Positions 54,698-62,516 of a stretch of 64,000 nucleotides of DNA are shown here, piece by piece; the first letter of the stretch is position 1, and each line of letters begins with the position of its first letter. The stretch is taken from positions 62,001 through 126,000 of the forward strand of contig CAXXPO010000027.1 of the NCBI GenBank assembly GCA_963665185.2, read 5' to 3'. The stretch is from G963665185 sp963665185 (GTDB lineage Bacteria; Desulfobacterota; Desulfovibrionia; Desulfovibrionales; Desulfovibrionaceae). Under the pieces are notes generated by a model, which had not been told where the DNA came from, ran no database searches, and saw only the letters and a program-made list of their open reading frames with translations. The position numbers and the translations under genes are program-made.

Positions 54698-54718
54698 GAA
54701 GGCAAGCTACCATTCTTT

Positions 54719-55309
54719 CTACTTCTCCCTTTCCTTTCCTTCAAGAATGTCCTGAATGGTCTGTGAAATCTCCGTCACCTCGGATTGGGCAAGGGTGACT
54801 TCCTGCTGGGCGACCTCCACTTCGATCTGGGCGGCCTCCCGACTTGCGTCGTCCGCATCGGACTTGTTAAGCTTGCCCGTGGCCCTTGCCAGCTTTTCCT
54901 GAGCTTTGGCCAGTTTCTCCTGGGCCTTCTCCAGCTGCTTGTAAAGCCTTTCCAGAAGTTCTTCCTGAGTGGTCTTTTCCTCTTCCTCGGAACCGGCAGC
55001 CTCCTGTCCGGCCTCCGTCTTCCGGGATGATTCGCCGGACGCATCGGAAGCGGCTCCCGCGTTGCCCGCCTCAAGCCCACCTGCATCCGTCTTTTCTGCC
55101 GACAGCCGGTTTGCTTCGGATTCGGCAAAGAGATTCCGGGCTTCCTGGGAAATGCGGACATTGTCGCCTGACTCCACCGCAGCCCCGGTATACCCAAGCT
55201 GACGGCCCTCCCCATCCACGCCGCCAGTACTGCTGATTTTCGTCGTGAACTCAAACAAATCGTTATCGCTCCCGAAAAAATCAGGACTTTGCACCATACC
55301 TATCTTCAT
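54719..55309 (-). CDS. hypothetical coiled-coil protein
   Basis: 196 residues, no signal peptide. The N-terminal half is low-complexity (NVRISQEARNLFAESEANRLS, then Gly/Ser/Ala/Glu-rich). Residues 115-196 form a long coiled coil (LERLYKQLEKAQEKLAKAQEKLARATGKL; AQIEVEVAQQEVTLAQSEVTEISQTI). The phrase ISQEAR occurs in flagellar and anti-sigma-type proteins, but I cannot place the family. GGGAGG precedes the ATG at 55309. The 322-base region upstream holds a structured element and the RiPP promoter region. Confidence 0.75.
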   Translation of the reverse strand: MKIGMVQSPDFFGSDNDLFEFTTKISSTGGVDGEGRQLGYTGAAVESGDNVRISQEARNLFAESEANRLSAEKTDAGGLEAGNAGAASDASGESSRKTEAGQEAAGSEEEEKTTQEELLERLYKQLEKAQEKLAKAQEKLARATGKLNKSDADDASREAAQIEVEVAQQEVTLAQSEVTEISQTIQDILEGKEREK

Positions 55310-55377
55310 AACGCCTCCCACAGGATGTTGAAAAAGTTCGTCCTGTACTTTTTCATTGCGGGTCGTCGTTCCCCGCG

Positions 55378-55442
55378 AGGCTGCTTCTCATCACCCTCTT
55401 AAGCTTGCCGGATACCGGCACTCTTACCAATTACGCCAGCCT
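55378..55442 (-). other. 65-base structured element of unknown role
   Basis: On the minus strand AGGCTG (55442-55437) pairs with CAGCCT (55383-55378) and encloses a perfect hairpin TGCCGG-TAT-CCGGCA. It lies in the leader of the coiled-coil gene. The overall shape recalls a truncated tRNA (GTAATTGGTAAGAG reads like a D-arm), but there is no anticodon or T arm. Confidence 0.4.
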
Positions 55443-55563
55443 ATATCATACTCGCAATATCGACACTCCGGTACAAAAACTTTAGCGAAACGAATAAATA
55501 AACTTTCATACCACAGATCAAACCGCTAAAATTTGCTTAATTGCTTTTTGACTAATAAAAAAT

Positions 55564-55588
55564 AAATTTTATTTACAAAATAAAATTT
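55564..55588. promoter_or_regulatory. 11-bp perfect inverted repeat upstream of the RiPP precursor
   Basis: AAATTTTATTT (55564-55574) and AAATAAAATTT (55578-55588) around ACA. It lies 44 bases before the precursor start in a very AT-rich tract. Candidate operator. A TTGACT at 55548-55553 could be a -35 element, with a poor -10 (TATTTA) inside the repeat; binding there would block transcription. Confidence 0.5.
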
Positions 55589-55631
55589 GAAAAGTATGTT
55601 CCAAAATAAACCACAATTAAAGGAGTAGATC

Positions 55632-55790
55632 ATGAAAGAACTTGGCAAAAAGCTCAATCGTTCCCATGAGACGGTTTCCGAGTATGCTTACTCGTACTCC
55701 GCACAATGCTCTTGCTATTGCTCGTGCTGGAGTGGACGTCGCTACAGCGAGTCCTATCAGGTGAAACGTTCCGATACCTATCACAGCTAA
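55632..55790 (+). CDS. RiPP precursor peptide with CxCxCxC core
   Basis: 52 residues: MKELGKKLNRSHETVSEYAY, a Ser/Tyr-rich stretch, then C26-S-C28-Y-C30-S-C32-W and a polar tail ending SDTYHS. AGGAG lies six bases before the ATG. The opening MKELGKKL and the alternating cysteines match, from memory, the CLI_3235-type clostridial Cys-rich bacteriocin precursors. It is directly upstream of a radical SAM maturase and three more maturation/export genes. There is no double-glycine leader site. The core may span the cysteines, Tyr and Ser residues; the cleavage point is not visible. Confidence 0.85.
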   Translation: MKELGKKLNRSHETVSEYAYSYSAQCSCYCSCWSGRRYSESYQVKRSDTYHS

Positions 55791-55797
55791 TCCCTTG

Positions 55798-55836
55798 AAA
55801 TGAGCTGGGACGCAAAACGTGCCTCAGCTCATTTTT
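55798..55836 (+). terminator. attenuator between precursor and maturase
   Basis: AAATGAGCTG (55798-55807) pairs perfectly with CAGCTCATTT (55825-55834), ending in T5 (55832-55836), with a small inner ACG/CGT stem in the loop. It starts 8 bases after the precursor stop and 83 bases before the maturase start. Partial read-through would give much more precursor than enzyme. Confidence 0.85.
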
Positions 55837-55918
55837 CAGCCGATGTCTGCCGGCACACAAATCCATACACCTCATTCCACCATTCAAGCGGTGCAGCACA
55901 TACGACGTGGAGGAGAAC

Positions 55919-57340
55919 GTGGGAGAGCATCCAAATTATTTTATCCATCTCTTTCAGACACAAAAAAACAACTACATATACGATGTGAACACAAATGCCA
56001 TTATCAAGACTGATCTGGATACATATACTCATTTACAACAAAACAAAGGATCAAACGAATCTCACCCGGTGATTGAAAAGTTGCTTTCGTATGGATTCCT
56101 CAAACCAAACCCCATTCAACGTATTGAACATCCCGCCACACGTAATCTTCAATGCTTTTTAAACCAGAAAATTCAAAGCATCACGCTGCAAGTTACCCAG
56201 CAGTGTAATTTACGGTGCAAATACTGCGTATACTCAGGGAATTATTCCACAAGATCGCACAGCCATCAGCAAATGCCTTGGGAAACGGCAAAAAAAGGGG
56301 TCGATTTTTTAGTTGAGCACTCAATTGCAGAAAAAAAAATAAATATAAGTTTTTACGGTGGAGAACCTCTTTTAAATTTTAAGTTGATTCAGTCTGTTGT
56401 TGAATATGGAAAAAAAGCGTCTGAAGGAAAAAAGATATCTTTTAATATGACAACAAACGGTACTCTATTTACGGATGAAAACCTTACTTTTTTGCAAAAT
56501 AACGACTTCAGCATCTTGATAAGCCTTGACGGTCCTAAAGAGATACATGACCAAAACAGAGTATTCGCGATAAATGGGAAAGGAACGTACGATAAAATCG
56601 CGTCAAACATTGCGTACATTAAAAGGAAATATTCCAAATTATACGAAAATACTGCATTCAATGCTGTTGTTGACCCAATAGCATGCATGTCTTGCGCAAA
56701 CCGTTTTCTGATCAGCATGCCGGAAATTCAAGATGCTCCACTCTCCGCCTCGGTTATCAGCTCTGAATACAGGAACTCGAGCATTGAAATCCCGGAAAGA
56801 TATTTCATCGAAGACGAAGTCGAGTACTTCAAGGTTTTTCTGAACTGTCTGGGAAGAGTTGGCAACGAACACATTTCCCCGATAGCGAAAGGCAAATTCG
56901 AAGAGACGAAAAAAGCGATGCTCGTCCTCAGGGAACGAGCTCATGACCTCCCAGCAACAAGCCATCCCAGCGGGCCTTGTGTCCCAGGTGCCAAAAAACT
57001 CTTCATCACGGTGGACGGTTCCTTTTACCCCTGCGAAAGCATTAGCGAAGACTCGGAGATTGGGCGAATCGGCAATGTTCACGACGAATTCGATATCGAC
57101 AAAATTCACCGTCTTCTGAATGTGGGGCAAATTACAGAGAAAGAATGCAGGAATTGTTGGGGCCACAGATTATGCATGCAATGTTTCATGAATGCGGACA
57201 AGATGAACAGATTATCAAGAAGCAAAAGACTTTCCAACTGCAAGTGGATATTGAGGTCTCACGAAAACGCCATGAAAGACTACTGCACACTCGTTGAGCA
57301 TGGATATCACTTCGACAGACACGACATAGCTTTTTTCTAG
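55919..57340 (+). CDS. ccpM: radical SAM maturase of a Cys-rich peptide (CcpM-like)
   Basis: Radical SAM enzyme expected to modify the upstream peptide. 473 residues from the GTG at 55919, chosen because GGAGG lies five bases upstream; a GTG at 55907 would put that site inside the gene. The N-terminus (YFIHLFQTQKNNYIYDVNTNAIIKTD) is the short peptide-recognition segment of this group. The cluster motif is CNLRCKYC (C96, C100, C103). The C-terminus is a SPASM-like region with many cysteines (GPCVPGAKKLFITVDGSFYPCES; ECRNCWGHRLCMQCF; NCKW). It is AT-rich compared with the surroundings. The symbol follows the TIGR04068 family as I remember it. Confidence 0.85.
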   Translation: MGEHPNYFIHLFQTQKNNYIYDVNTNAIIKTDLDTYTHLQQNKGSNESHPVIEKLLSYGFLKPNPIQRIEHPATRNLQCFLNQKIQSITLQVTQQCNLRCKYCVYSGNYSTRSHSHQQMPWETAKKGVDFLVEHSIAEKKINISFYGGEPLLNFKLIQSVVEYGKKASEGKKISFNMTTNGTLFTDENLTFLQNNDFSILISLDGPKEIHDQNRVFAINGKGTYDKIASNIAYIKRKYSKLYENTAFNAVVDPIACMSCANRFLISMPEIQDAPLSASVISSEYRNSSIEIPERYFIEDEVEYFKVFLNCLGRVGNEHISPIAKGKFEETKKAMLVLRERAHDLPATSHPSGPCVPGAKKLFITVDGSFYPCESISEDSEIGRIGNVHDEFDIDKIHRLLNVGQITEKECRNCWGHRLCMQCFMNADKMNRLSRSKRLSNCKWILRSHENAMKDYCTLVEHGYHFDRHDIAFF

Positions 57341-57348
57341 AGGTAACA

Positions 57349-58473
57349 ATGAAAGAAAAAACCCTTATATATCCCTACGACGAACAATTTTGCCCGATAC
57401 TCAGAAACACCTACTACCCGGTTGATCTGGAGATAACCCGAATTGTCTCGCCTAATGGGTGGGGATACAGAAATAAAGACGCCGGGGCGACTGACAGTGG
57501 GCCCGAAATGGGATTGACTATTTCCGGATCGTTTGAAGAGGCGCTCTCCGATGTCGACACTGTACTTTTCGCCCAATCCGATCGGCCGGTGGATTATCAG
57601 AAGTCCATCCGGCCATGCATGACGGCTGCCATCGAAAATAAAAAGAACATCATCAACACCTTGAATAACCCTCTATGCAACCACGCAGAACTCAAGGCAG
57701 CAAGCGATTCAAACGGCAAGAGATACCACGCTTATTGCAACGGCATTTCTGATATGGAATACGAATTCCTCACGTTGTACCACACCAATGAATACCGCAA
57801 TGAGCAATTACGAATCAACAGCCCCGTAATTTTTGTGTATGGACTGATTGAACAGGTGGGAAAATTCGACACACAGATTTCGCTCGCAAGATACTTCACC
57901 CAAAAAGGATACTCTCCTGCACTTATCAGCTCACGCGACTACGCACATTTGGGTGGCGCGATTCCTTCTCCTGGCTTCCTTTTCGAGGGAAACGTTCCGG
58001 AACATGTCAAAATCCTCATGTTCAACCATTATTTGAAATACATAGAAAACTTCATAAAACCTGATGTCATGATTGTCGGTGTTCCCGGGGGAATTCTCCC
58101 GTTCAATGCGAGATCACACAATAGATTCGGCGTCACTGCGTATGAAATTTCACGGGCAGTTTCCCCAGATGCATCCATATTGTGCATTTACCAAGACGAC
58201 TTCGATGATAATTACTTTTCTCAAATGTCCACCATGTGCCACTATAGATTTTCATCCCCGATCGATGCCTTCATAATCCACAACACTGCCATAGACTTCA
58301 GCGAAATTGCACTCGACGAAAGCATCTCGCGTCTCTCGATTCAAACCGGCGAAAGCAATCCCATTCACAGGGAGGTGGACGGCATGCAGGTTTGTTCACG
58401 GGTCAATCGGGACAAGGTTTTCGACCACATCCTTTCAAAACTCAGCGGATATGCGGAATCGAGCGCATTCTAA
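57349..58473 (+). CDS. peptide maturation system protein, TIGR04066-like
   Basis: 374 residues, no signal peptide or membrane helix. It begins LIYPYDEQFCPILRNTYYPVDLEITRIVSPNGWGYRNKDAG, has a middle NTP-handling-like stretch (SPVIFVYGLIEQVGKFDTQISLARYFTQKGYSPALISSRDY) and continues PDVMIVGVPGGILPFN. From memory this matches TIGR04066, known only from clusters with CcpM. Its biochemistry is undescribed. It starts 8 bases after the maturase stop with GAGGT upstream, in the same operon. Confidence 0.8.
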   Translation: MKEKTLIYPYDEQFCPILRNTYYPVDLEITRIVSPNGWGYRNKDAGATDSGPEMGLTISGSFEEALSDVDTVLFAQSDRPVDYQKSIRPCMTAAIENKKNIINTLNNPLCNHAELKAASDSNGKRYHAYCNGISDMEYEFLTLYHTNEYRNEQLRINSPVIFVYGLIEQVGKFDTQISLARYFTQKGYSPALISSRDYAHLGGAIPSPGFLFEGNVPEHVKILMFNHYLKYIENFIKPDVMIVGVPGGILPFNARSHNRFGVTAYEISRAVSPDASILCIYQDDFDDNYFSQMSTMCHYRFSSPIDAFIIHNTAIDFSEIALDESISRLSIQTGESNPIHREVDGMQVCSRVNRDKVFDHILSKLSGYAESSAF

Positions 58474-58487
58474 TTTGGAGAAAGACA

Positions 58488-58781
58488 ATGGGAGAGAAGT
58501 TCAACAACATCCGTGACGACCTGGAGTCCACCATTCACCAGCTGTTCAGCATCGCCCCTACTGAAGAACAACGATCAACTCATTTTTTTAATAAGAAAAT
58601 GGGGCTTAGAGCAAGAGATCTGCTCGACTTAACATACCAACTTGAGGCAAAGTATTCCGTTAGATTTTCAGAAAATGACTTTTTGAATGACGATTTTTAT
58701 ACAATAAACGGACTCAGTGAGCTGCTGTTTAACAAGTCGGACAATGGGCACGTCAACAACACGAACAACAAAGCAACATAA
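58488..58781 (+). CDS. acyl-carrier-like protein lacking the carrier serine
   Basis: 97 residues with an acyl-carrier fold pattern: FNNIRDDLESTIHQLFSI, then KMGLRARDLLDLTYQLEAKYSVRFSENDF and INGLSELLFNKS. At the place of the usual DSL phosphopantetheine site it reads ARDLLDL, so there is no serine to modify. This fits the TIGR04069 group (ACP-related protein of peptide maturation systems) as I remember it. It may act as a scaffold or peptide-binding partner. GGAG precedes the ATG, 14 bases after the previous stop. Confidence 0.8.
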   Translation: MGEKFNNIRDDLESTIHQLFSIAPTEEQRSTHFFNKKMGLRARDLLDLTYQLEAKYSVRFSENDFLNDDFYTINGLSELLFNKSDNGHVNNTNNKAT

Positions 58782-58822
58782 CATATTGATTGATCGCGAA
58801 ATTACAGATCAAGAAAACACTG

Positions 58823-60534
58823 ATGCTTAAAGACAAAGACATATTACGTAATCTTATAGCGCTACTTTCTCCTTTTAAAAAACATATTGCACTTGTAACT
58901 TTCTTCTTTGTTCTACTTGCAATTCCTTCTTTAATCCTCCCTCTACTCAACAAGACAATGATAGATAATGGTCTTTTAAAAAAGATCTTAAGTATTCATT
59001 GTGTATAATACTTTTGATTTTTTCGATTCATATACTTCGCTCAGCATCGACAATTTTCAATGAAATATTGCGAACAAAAATTTCGGCAAATATCAAACAT
59101 ACACTTTTTATGCGTTCCTTTGAATTCCTTTCATCGGTAAGCGTTGCATACTATAACGACAAAAGCAGCACGAAAATTTTACAGAATGTTGAAACAGACA
59201 TCAATAACATAGGACGAATCTGCGATGAGAATGTTTTCTTTGTCATCTCCCAAACCCTCACTCTCTTTGCCGGGCTCACCGGCCTCCTGATCATCGATAT
59301 CCGACTTTCAGTACTCGCAATCTTTTTTATTCCGATAAAATACGTGTTGGTAAGGTATTTCAGCAAAAAGAACGAAGCTCTCATCTCCCGCATCATTTCT
59401 TTGTTTGATCATTTCGCCCATTGGTTTGACGACACATTGAACGGCATGAAAGACATCCGACTCTTCAATGTCATGCCGATTTTTCAAGAACGATTTTCAC
59501 ACCAAACCGATGAGATCACTCAGACAGACCGCAAAATCAATATCAATGACGGTCTCAGCCATAGTGCAGACGACTTTATCCTTAACCTTCTGACCTCATC
59601 CGTCTACGCACTTGGCGCGTACTTTATCTGCAACCAGTCACTCACAATCGGTAGCCTCTTCGCGTTTATCACGTTCATATCGAACGTGATAACCCCGATA
59701 TCCTCTGTCCTTAACCTGCGGTACATGATTTCAGGAATACTTCCGTCCGCTCGCAGGTTCTTCTCCTTGATCGAAGAGGGAAAGCTGCTCCGGGAGCATG
59801 ATGGCTGCGTTGATCTCGATGAGATAAACAGCATCGACTTTAAAAAGGTGAATTGCTTCTATGGCACGACAAAAATACTCGATAATGTTTCATTTACCAT
59901 ACGCCAAGGAGACAAAATTGCCATTCTCGGAAAAAATGGAGTGGGAAAATCAACCATATTCAGCCTCATTCAGCGTTTTTATACTCATGAAAGCGGTAGC
60001 ATATCCATCAATAAGCATGATATTCAGGATTTAAAAATATCTCCTTACCGCAATCTCATGGCCTGCATAACGCAAGATAGTCATCTTTTCGATTTTTCTA
60101 TTCAAGACAATATAACATTATTCCGTCCCTTCTCTTCCCAACGTCTTGATGAAGTTATCAAACAGTGCGGACTTACGGATTTATACAACGACAGAGGAGA
60201 TATAAAGATAGGAAAAGGAGGTTGTGAGATATCCTGTGGACAAAGACAGAAGATACTTATCGCACGCGCTTTACTAATTCAAAAAAGTCTGTATCTCTTC
60301 GACGAAGCGACTGCCAATCTTGATAAAAAATCTGTAACATCTTTTTATAATACTATTAAATGTAATTTCAATGAATCAATAGTCATTATCATCACGCATG
60401 ATAATCAACATCTAGAGCAAATGGATTACATATACTTCTTAGATGAGAAAAAAGGTTTTTCTCGATTCACCTCATACGGCGATTTCATCGAACGGTATCC
60501 TGATTACTTCACCACGGCCTGCAACTCACGTTGA
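58823..60534 (+). CDS. ABC exporter of the RiPP cluster (frameshifted)
   Basis: Half-transporter: an N-terminal membrane domain (about residues 15-290; HIALVTFFFVLLAIPSLILPLLNK; CIILLIFSIHILRSASTIFNEIL) and a C-terminal ATPase with Walker A GKNGVGKST, Q-loop CITQDSHLFD, signature SCGQRQKILIARALL (Cys for the usual Gly), Walker B LYLFDEATANLD and HD switch. One A is missing in the A6 run 58978-58983; with it the frame reads NGLLKKDLKYSLCIILL and gives 570 residues. No peptidase C39 domain, so it does not itself cleave the leader. Weak ribosome-binding site at 58823. Last gene of the cluster. Confidence 0.85.
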
Positions 60535-60596
60535 CAGTGCCCCGATCATCTTCCAAGGCTCCATATTCCCCCGTTCCCGGCGGTCTTCATCACGCA

Positions 60597-60627
60597 AAAG
60601 CCCTTGGAAGAAATTTCCAAGGGCTTT
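60597..60627 (+). terminator. intrinsic terminator of the RiPP operon
   Basis: AAAGCCCTTGGAA (60597-60609) pairs with TTCCAAGGGCTTT (60615-60627), 13 bp with a 5-base loop. It lies 62 bases after the exporter stop and marks the right edge of the AT-rich island. The bases up to 60737 show no gene. Confidence 0.88.
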
Positions 60628-60737
60628 CGCGTGTCCCACCGTGGACTTTTGTTCCGTGCTTCGCGTGCGCGGCGAGGTTTACACAAGGAGGAGCGTGCGG
60701 CCTTGCTTTGGCCCGTGCCCATACGTATACAGATGAT

Positions 60738-61571
60738 ATGCAAACCACTCCATCAACCTCTCTATCTCCCACACTGCTACGTGCAGCCCTCAATCTGAGC
60801 ATCCCGTGTCTGCTCGCATCCATCTTCTCCCTGAGCATCATCAGCGAGATAAAACCTTTGGTTGTCAGGCTGACGCATGAAGATGTCCTGACTCCCCTGT
60901 TGGCAATCGCACTGCTCAACGGCCTGCTCATAGGTTCGCTCTTTGCGTTCTTAAAAATGCATCTGCGCCGCAGGGAAAAAAAAGGCCTGCGCCTGCTGTC
61001 CAGCGCCCCGATCCGCAACGAGGATATCCGGGCCGCGTGGCTGGTGGGTTTCTGCTGCGGCGCACTCTCGATTTTCCTGGTGGTTTCCGGCGCAGGACTG
61101 CTGGTTCTTACGGGCTTGACAGTCTGGATGGTAGGGGTTCATATCAAGCGCTTCGCGAGGGTCGCGGTGGAAATGCTCCGCCCCGACCGGACTCCCGCCT
61201 GGGACGAAATCGGCCAGATGGCGCATGTCTACATCCTGTTGGTAACGGCATTCACTCTCATCAACGCCAGCCTGGACATGACATGCGAATATCTGTCCAC
61301 TCCCAGGCCGTTCGCCTTCGCCCATGGTCCGGGGGGACTCATAGACGCCCTGTACTTCACCGTGGTGCTCCTGACCACCGTGGGCTTCGGGGATTTTCAC
61401 CCCCTGACGGCACTGGGCAAAGTATTCGTCACATTTGAATGTCTTACGGGATATGTCATCTTCGCACTGCTTATCGGCATCATCACCGGCGGTGTAACAA
61501 ACGCGCGTTCGCAAAACATGCCGCCGGAACCACCCGGCAAACAGCCGAACGACTCTCCCGGCAACCTATAA
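60738..61571 (+). CDS. potassium-channel-like membrane protein
   Basis: 277 residues with about six membrane segments. The pore helix and filter LYFTVVLLTTVGFGDFHPLTALGKVF (TVGFG) lie near residues 215-240, followed by the last helix (CLTGYVIFALLIGIITGG), so this is an ion-channel (Ion_trans_2) pore preceded by four helices. No RCK domain; a proline-rich tail follows. The ATG at 60738 has no clear Shine-Dalgarno; no better in-frame start is visible. Separated from the RiPP operon by its terminator and 24 bases before znuA. Confidence 0.8.
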   Translation: MQTTPSTSLSPTLLRAALNLSIPCLLASIFSLSIISEIKPLVVRLTHEDVLTPLLAIALLNGLLIGSLFAFLKMHLRRREKKGLRLLSSAPIRNEDIRAAWLVGFCCGALSIFLVVSGAGLLVLTGLTVWMVGVHIKRFARVAVEMLRPDRTPAWDEIGQMAHVYILLVTAFTLINASLDMTCEYLSTPRPFAFAHGPGGLIDALYFTVVLLTTVGFGDFHPLTALGKVFVTFECLTGYVIFALLIGIITGGVTNARSQNMPPEPPGKQPNDSPGNL

Positions 61572-61595
61572 AACCATTCCACAAAGGAGAATGCC

Positions 61596-62516
61596 ATGCG
61601 TTTTGCCCGTTGTCTCCTGGCCACATTGGCCATGATCTGCCTTACCAGCACGGCTTTCGCCGTGCAGACGGAAAAAATGCAGGTGACCGTGTCCATCATT
61701 CCACAGGTTCATTTCGTGAAAGCCATAGGCGGCGACCTGGTGAACGTGACGGCCATGGTCGCGCCGGGAGCGAGTCCCGCTTCCTACGAGCCGCGCCCCA
61801 ACCAGATGGCCGCGCTCTCGCACAGCCGGATATATTTTTCCATCGGCGTGCCGTTCGAATCGGCTTGGCTGGAAAAATTCCGCAAGGCCGCGCCGGACAC
61901 CCGGTTCGTTCCCATGCATGAAAACATCGAACGCATGGCCATGGGCCGCCACGACCATGAGGAAAAACACGGCCATGCCGCGGAAATGCACAACGACGTC
62001 CACCATGACAGCGGCCATGCGCTGCCTGATCCCCATGTATGGCTTTCCCCGCCCCTGGTCCGTATCATGGCCGAAACCGTACGCGACGCGCTGATAGCCG
62101 CCGATCCCGCCAACAGCGCCCGGTACCACGCCGGATACGCCGCGCTCTGCCGCGAGATCGGAACACTGGACGCGGACATTCTGGATATCATGGCCAAGGC
62201 CGATGCGTCCGGCGGCACGTTCTTCATCTTCCATCCCTCGTTCGGTTACTTTGCCAGGGACTACGGGCTGCACCAGCAGGCCGTTGAAATCGGAGGCAAG
62301 GACCCCGGCCCCCGCGATCTGGAAAAGCTTATTTCGCTTGCCAAGGAACAAAGGGTAAAGGTCATCTTCACGGCGCCGCAGTTTTCCAAGCGCAGCGCCC
62401 AGACCATTGCCCAGGCCATCGGCGGAACCGTGGAGGTGGCCAATCCCCTGGCAGCCGATTGGGCTGCGAATCTGCGCGATATCGCCAGCGCCTTTTCCAG
62501 AGCCGCAGCCAAATAG
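61596..62516 (+). CDS. znuA: zinc ABC transporter substrate-binding protein
   Basis: Periplasmic zinc-binding protein: signal peptide (RCLLATLAMICLTSTAFA), then VTVSIIPQVHFVKAIGG, the metal histidines in DPHVWLSPPLVRIMAETV, HPSFGYFARDYGL, and a His-rich loop at about residues 109-134 (HDHEEKHGHAAEMHNDVHH) that collects zinc. 306 residues. AAAGGAG precedes the ATG. First gene of znuACB, next to the channel gene. Confidence 0.93.
   Translation: MRFARCLLATLAMICLTSTAFAVQTEKMQVTVSIIPQVHFVKAIGGDLVNVTAMVAPGASPASYEPRPNQMAALSHSRIYFSIGVPFESAWLEKFRKAAPDTRFVPMHENIERMAMGRHDHEEKHGHAAEMHNDVHHDSGHALPDPHVWLSPPLVRIMAETVRDALIAADPANSARYHAGYAALCREIGTLDADILDIMAKADASGGTFFIFHPSFGYFARDYGLHQQAVEIGGKDPGPRDLEKLISLAKEQRVKVIFTAPQFSKRSAQTIAQAIGGTVEVANPLAADWAANLRDIASAFSRAAAK

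Noticed and set aside
55378..55442. A functional tRNA gene on the minus strand
   Set aside because: No 7-bp acceptor stem, no 7-base anticodon loop, no T arm and no CCA; only the D-arm-like text resembles a tRNA.
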